Of a stretch of 11,376 nt of DNA, positions 5,958 to 11,376 are shown piece by piece; position 1 is the stretch's first letter, and each line of letters begins with the position of its first letter. The translations under genes were made by a program, and so were the position numbers. Under the pieces are notes generated by a model. It was not told the origin of the DNA. It searched no databases and saw nothing but the letters and a program-made list of their open reading frames with translations. This DNA is from Polyangiaceae bacterium (GTDB lineage: Bacteria > Myxococcota > Polyangia > Polyangiales > Polyangiaceae): positions 1-11,376 of the forward strand of contig JAICTU010000301.1 in assembly GCA_025936205.1 (NCBI GenBank), written 5' to 3'.

Positions 5958-7292
5958 CGGAAAATCCTGCTTCAAATCGATAGGTTCTCCTCCTCTCCCA
6001 GTTGGACGAACGCAGATCCTGCCCCCTCCACCGGGGTTCCTGCCCCCCTGCCCTGCCCCCTCGGAATCGCGGGGTTGTGACGGGCGCAGCAGCTGCAGAA
6101 CGTTCGCCAGACCGCGTCGCTGCTCTTCCAGCGCGACCGTGCTGTAGTGCCGTTGCATGGACTCCGTCGCGTGGCCGCTGATGGAGCGAGTCACGAGATC
6201 ACCGACGGACGCTAGCCGACACACATCCTGGAAAGTTCGGCGCATCCCACGTGGGGTGATGCGCTTGCCGAGCCCCATGGCCTGAGCCACGGCCCGAAAC
6301 GGCTTGTCGAGCACACTGCGCGCTCGGAAGCCACCGTGGACTCCAGGAAAGAGCAGATCCGATGCGCGCTGAGCCGGTGACCGAAGCTGCGTCTCCACAT
6401 GCCATCCGAGCACGCGAAGCACGTCCTCGGGAACCTGCACGCGCTCCTCCCCACCGGTCTTCACCCCTTCCATCACGAGCTGTCCGTGCGTGTTGGACCG
6501 ACGAAAGAGCAGCACGCCCGTGTCCCAAAGCACATCGACCGTCGGTCCCTTGCGCCTAAGGGGACGTGTTGTCGATGGCCGCTTGCCGAGCGTGAAGCCG
6601 AGAAACGTCATCGCATAGTGCGCAGGAAACATCTGCAGCATGCAGCGCAAAAAATCCCGCAGCTCCTCCACCGTGAGCGAATTGGGCTCCTCGAACGTGT
6701 AGGTCGGATGCTGACTCGTATCGAAGGGCGCAATGCCCTCGATAGGATTCATCGTCAGACCAAGTTCGATCTTCGCGGTCGACACGATGACCCGCAAGAT
6801 ACTGAGATCCGTGTTCATCGTGATGGGCGAGTAGCGCCCGTCGGCGATCATGCGAGCGCAAGTGTCTCGCCACTCGGCGAAATCCTGCGTGCGCATTTTC
6901 TCGATGAAGAGCTCAGCGAGAGGAAACTCGAACAATCGCTTCAGACAAATGTTCCACTTGCGGATCCCGGCTTCACTCTTGATGTCACGCGCTGTGATCT
7001 TCCTCTCGAGCAACGACACGGCGTAGCTCGCGAAGCGCGTTTGCGATTGCACGACTCGGCTCTCGTCCCGTCGCACTCGCGCGCATTCCTGCTCGAGCCA
7101 ATGCAGGGCCTCTGCGGCGGTGAGCTCGGGGAGCACCTTCCACAGATGGGTCTTCTTGCCCGTGCGCGGACTCGTCACCCGCGCTCGGACCACATGGCCG
7201 CCCTCCTTTCGCTTCCAAACTCCCGGCAGTACGGGGTTCGTCGAGATCCAACTGCCGCGGGCCAATTTCCAGCTTTCTTTCAGTTTGCTCAT
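5946..7292 (-). CDS. Tyrosine recombinase / integrase of an integrative element
   Basis: Site-specific recombinase that probably inserts and excises the element at the adjacent tRNA-Val. From ATG 7292 (GAGAGG upstream) it is 448 residues. The N-terminus has an arm-binding-type segment (GVWKRKEGGHVVRARVTSPRTGKKT, split here as residues 24-36 and 37-48). A SAM-like core-binding domain spans ~85-190. The catalytic domain spans ~205-400: R238 in LGKRPST, K278 in VKTG, R348/R351 in PRGMRRTF, H374 in ISGHATES, nucleophile Y383 in RHYSTV. The first His of the usual HxxR box is Arg, which I recall from related myxobacterial integrases. An in-frame extension to 7406 is open but looks non-native. The tail after ~405 is Gly/Arg/Pro-rich and ends in DFPWAQ. 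The stop codon TAG (5948-5946) lies in the tRNA T-arm. The upstream HTH frame overlaps its first 300 bp. Confidence 0.93.
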   Translation of the reverse strand: MSKLKESWKLARGSWISTNPVLPGVWKRKEGGHVVRARVTSPRTGKKTHLWKVLPELTAAEALHWLEQECARVRRDESRVVQSQTRFASYAVSLLERKITARDIKSEAGIRKWNICLKRLFEFPLAELFIEKMRTQDFAEWRDTCARMIADGRYSPITMNTDLSILRVIVSTAKIELGLTMNPIEGIAPFDTSQHPTYTFEEPNSLTVEELRDFLRCMLQMFPAHYAMTFLGFTLGKRPSTTRPLRRKGPTVDVLWDTGVLLFRRSNTHGQLVMEGVKTGGEERVQVPEDVLRVLGWHVETQLRSPAQRASDLLFPGVHGGFRARSVLDKPFRAVAQAMGLGKRITPRGMRRTFQDVCRLASVGDLVTRSISGHATESMQRHYSTVALEEQRRGLANVLQLLRPSQPRDSEGAGQGGRNPGGGGRICVRPTGRGGEPIDLKQDFPWAQ

Positions 7293-7521
7293 CGGTGCCT
7301 CTCGAAGAAGGCGCCACCGAGCGTTCCTGCTCCAGGATAGACAGCGGTTCGCCTCGTGCAAAGCGCTCGAGTTCCTCGGCGGCAAAAAGGAGGCAGCCAC
7401 CACCACCGCGGCGCCCGATCGCGACGAGCCGCCCTGTCATCACGGCCTTGCGGATTGCCCCCGTGGTTCGATAGCCGAGGTATTGTGCGGCCTGACGGGT
7501 TGTTAGCAACGAACTGGACAC
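6985..7521 (-). CDS. Excisionase-like MerR/HTH_17-type DNA-binding protein overlapping the integrase
   Basis: GTG 7521 follows GGAGGG three bases upstream. The first ~55 residues form a compact winged-helix HTH: SSLLTTRQAAQYLGYRTTG, IRKAVMTGRLVAIGRRGGGG, CLLFAAEELERFARGEPL. The L-T-x-R-Q-A-A-x-Y-L-G helix followed by a Gly-rich turn and a F-x-x-E-E-L-E-R-F end is typical of excisionase/AlpA-like proteins. These bind the element's att or promoter DNA and steer recombination toward excision or control int. The frame stays open past the integrase start and stops at 6985, giving 178 residues. Residues after ~77 overlap the integrase in another frame, look Arg/Gly/Glu-rich and compositionally like a shadow. 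Either the protein really has this tail or a frameshift has removed an earlier stop. Same strand and order as int suggests one operon. Confidence 0.75.
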   Translation of the reverse strand: MSSSLLTTRQAAQYLGYRTTGAIRKAVMTGRLVAIGRRGGGGCLLFAAEELERFARGEPLSILEQERSVAPSSRGTDEQTERKLEIGPRQLDLDEPRTAGSLEAKGGRPCGPSAGDESAHGQEDPSVEGAPRAHRRRGPALARAGMRASATGREPSRAIANALRELRRVVAREEDHSA

Positions 7522-8077
7522 GTTCCCTCCACACTGCACCTGCCGCCTGTCATGACGGCGCTTTCGGCGGCCCCACTGGGGAGAGGGTTTGCCGGATCGC
7601 GCGGACGCGGCCCCTCGCGCCGTCCCCGAACCCCGTCCCGCCGACTTCACTGCCGTGCTCGGCCGCCCCAGCGATCTCACCGCCCAGGCGCCGGCAAGAA
7701 CAGGCTTGAAGCGGGGGCACAAAGTCCCGCTGGTAAAACGTGGTGGCCGATGATCCCGCGCGACTGGCTGCGGGCCGGACGCGACAGCGCCGCCCTGGTT
7801 TCCCTGGTGATTTGTATCTGACAGAACAAATCGATCGGCGCGCGCAATCCGTTCCAGGTTTTTGTCGCCCAGAGCACGCCCGGCTGGAGCTGCAGAAGAC
7901 GTCCAGCGCACCTTGACCGGTGTGGTCCCGATGCCGCCCGGCGATCACCTAGAGCTCGGTGGCGAGTTCGAAAACGAGGCGGCGGCGAGCAAGACCATTC
8001 TCGGTCTCTCCCCGGCCTTGGTGCTGGGAATTGCAGGGCGTTCCGCACGCCTCTGGAAACGGTCCGCTGTTTCTCGC
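7522..8077. other. Accessory-region stretch with no credible gene
   Basis: About 550 bp upstream of the HTH/integrase pair. Open frames on both strands are Arg/Pro/Ala-rich and show no motif or good ribosome site. An 8-bp palindrome GTCATGAC (7549-7556) lies about 30 bp before the HTH start and could be an operator. The promoter of the HTH-int operon must be here. The rest may be element attP-flanking DNA or decayed genes. Confidence 0.4.
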
Positions 8078-8320
8078 TCAGCGACCAGCGTTCTGTCGCC
8101 GTCGGTAGCGTTCGACGGTCAGGGCCTCGGCCGGCGTCAGCTTGCGACGACTGGGGCCCTCTAGGACGAAAATCTCCCGGTCGGTATGCCCACCACGAAC
8201 GACGCACAGAGCCTCGTCCTCGTCGAGACAAGCCGCGGCGCTCTCGAGATTCTTGTGCTTATGACCGCACGCACCGCGCAGTGGACCCTGGTTCGTGAAG
8301 CGGACGGGAGGCGGTGCCAT
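8078..8320 (-). CDS. Small Cys/His-containing protein of the element, function unknown
   Basis: From ATG 8320 the product is 80 residues and has balanced, protein-like composition: MAPPPVRFTNQGPLRGACGH then KHKNLESAAACLDEDEALC, DREIFVLEGPSRRKLTP and a basic C-terminus (VERYRRRQNAGR). The C-G-H-K-H ... A-A-x-C-L pattern near residues 18-31 resembles a small metal-binding knuckle. I recall similar CGH-x-H-containing small proteins next to integrases in myxobacterial islands, but cannot name a family. The longer frame starting at 8416 is less likely. A perfect inverted repeat sits 4 bp before the start codon, so the gene may be autoregulated. It is on the same strand as the HTH-int pair but 556 bp upstream of it. 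A DNA-binding or accessory recombination role is possible but not shown. Confidence 0.55.
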   Translation of the reverse strand: MAPPPVRFTNQGPLRGACGHKHKNLESAAACLDEDEALCVVRGGHTDREIFVLEGPSRRKLTPAEALTVERYRRRQNAGR

Positions 8321-8324
8321 CAAC

Positions 8325-8341
8325 CGCCAGCTTAGCTGGCG
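8325..8341. promoter_or_regulatory. Inverted repeat over the ribosome-binding region of the small Cys/His gene
   Basis: CGCCAGCT (8325-8332) and AGCTGGCG (8334-8341) are perfect 8-bp arms around a single T, just upstream (on the minus strand) of the ATG at 8320. In RNA it would fold over the Shine-Dalgarno position, and in DNA it could be a repressor operator. Confidence 0.4.
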
Positions 8342-8635
8342 ACGGCGGAAGGACTCAAGCGGGCCTGGTCGCCGGGAAGGGCCGCCGCAGGCCAATGGCC
8401 GCCATCGCAGCCCCATGGCGCAGCGCTCTCGTACGCAGCTGATTGCGCGGGCGGCGGCTGCGGTCTCCGTTGCCGCTTTACCGATAGATCAATGCCTCGC
8501 TGCCCCGCAGCGCCGACAGGCACGCTACGGAGACCATTCCAATCGGAGCCCTTCAGCCAGATCGGCGCGGCTAGATCTGCGAGCGCTGGTAACTGCAAAC
8601 GAGAGCGCGCGGGTCACGGACAGAGCCTGTGCAGG
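8342..8635. other. Accessory-region stretch with no credible gene
   Basis: About 290 bp between two small leftward genes. Frames on both strands are low-quality (Arg/Ala/Pro/Ser-rich) with no motif. I see no repeat or RNA structure that stands out. Confidence 0.4.
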
Positions 8636-8902
8636 TCACGACAGCAACTCGCGACGACCGTCCGCCGCGATAGCTACCATTTCGAGCCGAAGCCCGAGTG
8701 CGCCGAGGTATTTCCGAAGGTCCCCGGTCTCCCAGTAATGCAGCCCCGTTCCCTCGAGTGTCCGAAGGTCGTCGACGCTGATGCCGAGGCGTCGTGCCAT
8801 CTCTTCGAGAGACGTGCGCGCGCGCGCCCGGAGCAGACGAGGGGCGCTCACGCCGGACCCCGCGAGCTGGGCACCAGCAAGAGACCTTTCGGGGCCCCAC
8901 AT
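8636..8902 (-). CDS. XRE-type helix-turn-helix regulator
   Basis: The product is 88 residues from ATG 8902. An HTH_XRE-like core lies at about 31-60 (SLEEMARRLGISVDDLRTLE), followed by DLRKYLGALGLRLEMVAIAADGRREL. This is the familiar shape of small Cro/C1-type regulators and HigA-like antitoxins, where an HTH is followed by a strand pattern A-L-G-x-R-L-E-x-V-A. It would bind DNA as a dimer, probably at its own promoter. The segment before residue 20 is weakly protein-like, and a GTG at residue 19 (GVSAPRLL) is an alternative start giving about 70 residues. No toxin partner is recognisable on either side, so it is either a stand-alone regulator or the remnant of a toxin-antitoxin pair. Confidence 0.65.
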   Translation of the reverse strand: MWGPERSLAGAQLAGSGVSAPRLLRARARTSLEEMARRLGISVDDLRTLEGTGLHYWETGDLRKYLGALGLRLEMVAIAADGRRELLS

Positions 8903-9155
8903 CGACCTGGCCCGCCCTCAGCGCACCGCGTAGGCCAGCGAACATCCCGCGGGCCTTGCTCCGATTCCCCTAGTGCCGCCTCGGGCGGGACGACTTGTCG
9001 CCTCGTCCGGGCGATATCCCAAACGATCATACATCCTCTGTTGGCGAAGCGGGCTGTCTTGGGCGCCGTGCCGTGGCGCCGCCCGGTAGACCATGACCAT
9101 AACTCACATTTGACGTCAACTCAAGCCCAGAGCGGGGCGTGCAGGAAGGCGCGGA
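8903..9155. promoter_or_regulatory. Divergent spacer between the XRE gene and the RHH gene, with palindrome
   Basis: This 250-bp gap separates two divergently read regulator genes and holds no convincing gene. It contains a perfect 10-bp palindrome TTGACGTCAA at 9110-9119, and GGCGCC twice 7 bp apart around 9062-9080. These are reasonable operator candidates for the flanking HTH and RHH proteins. Which protein binds which site is unknown. Confidence 0.35.
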
Positions 9156-9239
9156 ATGAGAATGGCACCTGCGGCAGCGAGCTCGCACCCGCGGACGGCG
9201 ATTGCAGGGTTTCTCACTGGCGCTGTACAGGTGCTCGAG

Positions 9240-9617
9240 ATGAATGACGAGCACCGCATTCAGGTTCGCGTGGATGACGAGGACTGGCAGCGGGCAGAGC
9301 GCGCCGCAACGAACAGGGGGCTGTCCACCGTGGCCGCGCTCTGTCGGTACCTGCTCGAGGAGGAATTCGCTCGACAAGGCATGAGCAAAGGGGAAGGAAC
9401 GTCAGCGGCCGAATCCGGAGCAGACGAGGAGCATAGAATCCAGGTCCGCGTTAAAGATGCCGAATGGCAACTCGCCCAACGGGCGGCTCAGGCCAGGGGC
9501 CTACCCACCGTCTCGGCACTGTGCCGAGCGCTCCTGGAGAAGGAGTTCGCGCGCTTGGCTGCCACTCAGCGCTCCGCGGGTGAAGGACGCGGAAAGAAGC
9601 GGCGACAGCGACCGTAA
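9240..9617 (+). CDS. Tandem ribbon-helix-helix-like protein (internal duplication)
   Basis: The product is 125 residues from ATG 9240 and contains two copies of a 43-residue unit. The first begins EHRIQVRVDDEDWQRAERAA, the second EHRIQVRVKDAEWQLAQRAA, and both end in L-x-T-V-x-A-L-C-R-x-L-L-E-x-E-F-A-R. By my count 31 of 43 positions are identical. Each unit reads as a beta strand (RIQVRV), a helix, a turn and a second helix, which is the RHH/Arc-MetJ layout. Two RHH units in one chain would form a single-chain pseudo-dimer, as known for TraY of F-type plasmids. The linker is Ser/Gly/Glu-rich and the C-terminus is basic (GRGKKRRQRP). ATG 9156 has a better Shine-Dalgarno (AGGAAGG, 6-bp spacing) and would add a 28-residue Ala-rich leader with no similarity to the units. 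Probably a DNA-binding regulator of the element. Confidence 0.72.
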   Translation: MNDEHRIQVRVDDEDWQRAERAATNRGLSTVAALCRYLLEEEFARQGMSKGEGTSAAESGADEEHRIQVRVKDAEWQLAQRAAQARGLPTVSALCRALLEKEFARLAATQRSAGEGRGKKRRQRP

Positions 9618-10172
9618 AAGCGCACCGAGCTGCGTGCGTGTAACAGACCATCGCATCCGCCGTGCCCAAGTGTCTGGCTCGGGCCGCTTCCTCTTAGATG
9701 CACAGCGTTATCTTGATCCATGCATCCTCATGCGGGCCCGGAGGCGGCCGTTGGCGTTTGCCCAGCGCAGTTGACACGTCTGCGCCGCCGGGCTTCGATC
9801 GGAGGTGGCGACGACGCGCGAAGATGAGCATTATCGTACTCGGCGGAAAGGTTCTGGTCGCCTGAGCGGTGGGCAAGGCTCCGCGCGTGCCAGAGGCTGA
9901 CGTCTTTCTGTCGGAGCGAGCCCGTGGCCGCGCGCTCAAGGTGGTCGGCGCTTCGAAGCCGAGGCCGGCGAGCGCACGCGCCGAGCCAGGATCCCAGGCC
10001 TTGGCGATGACGAGGCACCCGACCCTCGTGCAACTTCTGAAACGGGTCGACTTTCCTTCGATTCAGCGAGCGGCCTCCTGCGTGGCGCCGGGACACTCGG
10101 GGCCGGCACTGTACGAGCGCGAGTCGCCGCAGTTTGGTCGATCTGACATTCCGGCTAAGCTGCGCGGCAGTC
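9618..10172. other. Stretch with no credible gene between the RHH gene and the MFS pseudogene
   Basis: About 555 bp. Frames on both strands (for example 9869-10264 plus and 10189-9728 minus) are Arg/Ser-rich with no domain motif or good ribosome site and look like noise. The second junction of the element may lie here, but no copy of the tRNA 3' end is present. Confidence 0.4.
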
Positions 10173-11239
10173 ATGTCCCCGTCCTCCACTGCGCCGGCGC
10201 GCGTGAATTCACCTCATCAGATTCTGCTCGCCAGCCTGATCGGGACGACGATCGAGTACTTTGACTTCTACATCTACGCGACGGCCGCCGTGCTGGTCTT
10301 TCCGAAGCTGTTCTTTCCGGCGTCGGACCCGGCGGCAGCCACCCTCGCCTCCCTCGCGATGTTCGGCATCGCGTTCCTGGCGCGCCCCATCGGCTCCGCC
10401 GTGTTCGGACACTACGGTGACCGGATGGGCCGCAAGACGACGCTGGTTGCCGCGCTGTTGACGATGGGGATGTCTACCGTAGTCATCGGTTTGCTGCCCA
10501 CGTATGAGAGCATCGGCTTGCTCGCCCCCGTGCTACTGGCACTGTGCCGCTTCGGACAGGGCCTCGGCCTGGGTGGCGAGTGGGGCGGGGCCGTGCTGCT
10601 CGCCATCGAGAACGCGCCTACGAAAAGCGCGCGACGTACGGCATGTTCCCCCAGTTGGGCGCCCCGATCGGCTTTCTGCTGTCCGGCGGTGGCTTCCTGC
10701 TCTTGACCCGCACCTTCGATGATGCGCAGCTGCTCGCGTTCGCCTGGCGGCTGCCGTTCCTCGCCAGCTCGGGGCTGGTGCTGGTTGGGCTCTACATTCG
10801 CCTGGAGATCAGCGAAACGCCCCTGTTTGTGGCGGCCGTGGCACAGCGCGCCCGCGCGCCCAGCGTGCCCATGCTGGCGGTGTTGCGGCAGCATCTCCGC
10901 CCCCTGCTGGCAGGGACGTTGCTGAGCCTCTCCACCTTCGTGCTCTTCTACCTCATGACCGTCTTCACTCTATCCTCGGGCACCAGCGTCCTCGGCTACC
11001 AGCGCCAGCAGTTCCTGCTGATGCAGCTGCTGGGCGTGGTGTTTTGCGCGCTCTCCATCCCGGTCTCGGCGCACATGGCGGAGCGTGGGCGGCGGCGCAC
11101 GCTGCTGGGCGTGACGATCGGCATCCTGCTATTCGGGCTCGTGCTCGGCCCGCTCTTTGGCGCAGGCACCGCCGGCGTATCCTGCATGCTCGGAGCGCGA
11201 ACTCCGGGCCTTCGTCTTATTGAGTCAGGCGATCGGTAA
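10173..11239 (+). pseudogene. Broken MFS transporter, metabolite:H+ symporter type (frameshifted and truncated)
   Basis: Inner-membrane major-facilitator transporter of the metabolite:H+ symporter group (ShiA/ProP-like). Frame 1 from ATG 10173 gives LLASLIGTTIEYFDFYIYAT, then AFLARPIGSAVFGHYGDRMG-RK (the loop 2-3 motif), then CRFGQGLGLGGEWGGAVLLA and IENAP. After that the homology jumps to another frame: EKRATYGMFPQLGAPIGFLL, LAFAWRLPFLASS, RLEISETPLF and later helices. A single missing base between 10618 and 10619 explains this; adding one base restores ENAP-Y-EKRATYGMF. The second half stops at 11239 after GPLFGAGTAGV with unrelated residues, so about 75-80 residues (the last transmembrane helices) of a normal ~430 are missing. 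Substrate unknown. A sequencing error could explain the frameshift but not the truncation. Confidence 0.85.
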
Positions 11240-11281
11240 CCGTCTAGCCCGCCACGTGGTTGCACGGTGACTCGAGTTGTC

Positions 11282-11301
11282 TTGCCATGCCGGCATGGCA
11301 A
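11282..11301. promoter_or_regulatory. Perfect 20-bp palindrome over the transposase-accessory start codon
   Basis: TTGCCATGCC (11282-11291) and GGCATGGCAA (11292-11301) are exact complements with no spacer. The ATG of the IS ORF (11295-11297) lies in the right arm. It could be an operator or cruciform, or in RNA it could bury the start codon and damp transposase expression. Confidence 0.6.
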
Positions 11302-11376
11302 AGAAGCGGAGGGCCCGGGCGTGGTGGCAGCAGGCGATGACTCGATGGCACGGGAGCGGGCTGAGCGCAGAGCAGT
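11295..11376 (+). CDS. IS66-type transposase accessory protein, N-terminal fragment
   Basis: Only 27 codons are present before the window ends. They read MAKKRRARAWWQQAMTRW then H-G-S-G-L-S-A-E-Q. The basic start, a Trp-bearing helix and the S-G-L-S/T-x-x-x-F turn match the N-terminus of IS66 'accessory protein' (TnpA/TnpB-type) ORFs, where such a helix-turn-helix-like segment typically continues with a F-A-A-R-E-G-L motif. Family assignment from this short piece is tentative. No Shine-Dalgarno site is seen, because the start sits inside a palindrome. Confidence 0.5.
   Translation, partial: MAKKRRARAWWQQAMTRWHGSGLSAEQ

Larger units (their letters stand above)
11236..11376 (+). mobile_element. 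Left end of an IS66-type insertion sequence (partial)
   Basis: Transporter similarity ends between about 11185 and 11236, and the first ORF of an IS66-like element begins at 11295. The terminal repeat may start near GTAACCG (11236), but the right end is outside the window, so the inverted repeat and target duplication cannot be checked. Insertion of this element probably removed the 3' end of the transporter gene. The remaining 60 bp before the ORF is a plausible leader. Confidence 0.45.

Noticed and set aside
6399..7340. 313-residue plus-strand frame opposite the integrase
   Set aside because: Antisense shadow, His/Arg-rich, no motif.
7677..8231. 184-residue minus-strand frame
   Set aside because: Arg/Ser/Pro-rich and overlaps the more protein-like small gene at 8078-8320; no ribosome site or motif.
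8903..9100. Toxin gene partner upstream of the XRE-type regulator
   Set aside because: The minus-strand frame here (60 residues) has no toxin motif and a Pro/Arg-rich composition; not supported.
9110..9140. TTGACG as a -35 box for the RHH gene
   Set aside because: No acceptable -10 hexamer at 16-18 bp; more likely just part of the TTGACGTCAA palindrome.
9728..10264. Frames of 131-153 residues on both strands between the RHH gene and the transporter
   Set aside because: Noise-like composition, no recognisable domain, poor starts.
5958..11376. Second copy of the tRNA-Val 3' end (right attachment site)
   Set aside because: Scanned by eye for the T-arm and acceptor sequence on both strands and found none; must be outside the window or lost.
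1..11376. CRISPR array or long tandem repeats
   Set aside because: No regularly spaced direct repeats seen; only the short hexanucleotide repeat in ligD and the protein-level duplication at 9240-9617.

Overview
This is a GC-rich window from what looks like a myxobacterium-type deltaproteobacterium (Myxococcota, Polyangia-like). The evidence is the codon bias, a TPR-type protein and a small Cys-containing lipoprotein of the kind common in that group, a bacterial NHEJ ligase/Ku pair, and a tyrosine integrase with the R-P-S-T-x-R-P-L style active site that I associate with myxobacterial genomes. The taxonomic call is inference.

Left half (1-5885) reads as resident chromosome. A leftward TPR-like gene runs off the left edge (1-578). 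A small rightward lipoprotein (765-1073) converges on ligD across an inverted repeat. LigD (3767-1092, leftward; order phosphoesterase - ligase - polymerase) and Ku (3766-4674, rightward) form a divergent two-gene DNA end-joining locus whose start codons touch. A gene-free stretch of about 290 bp follows, then a creatininase-family metallohydrolase (4968-5735) and a 150-bp spacer with three consecutive hairpins that leads to a tRNA-Val(CAC) gene (5886-5957).

Right half (5946-11376) is accessory DNA. A tyrosine recombinase gene ends inside the tRNA: its stop codon is supplied by the tRNA T-arm. This is the usual layout of an integrative element at a tRNA 3' end. Upstream of it is an excisionase-like HTH gene that overlaps the integrase by about 300 bp. 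Beyond lie widely spaced small genes: a small Cys/His-containing protein (8320-8078), an XRE-type HTH protein (8902-8636), and a protein made of two tandem ribbon-helix-helix-like units (9240-9617). Long stretches between them have no credible gene. No cargo enzyme is visible, so the island is either a small regulator-only element or an eroded one.

The right end holds a broken MFS transporter of the metabolite:H+ symporter type. It has a one-base frameshift near 10618 and has lost its last quarter. It abuts what looks like the left end of an IS66-type insertion sequence, whose first ORF starts at 11295 inside a perfect 20-bp palindrome and runs off the window. The second tRNA-derived attachment site is not in the window.

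I see no complete undescribed system. The best leads are the single-chain tandem RHH regulator, the nested HTH/integrase arrangement, the tRNA-supplied integrase stop, and the touching divergent starts of ku and ligD.
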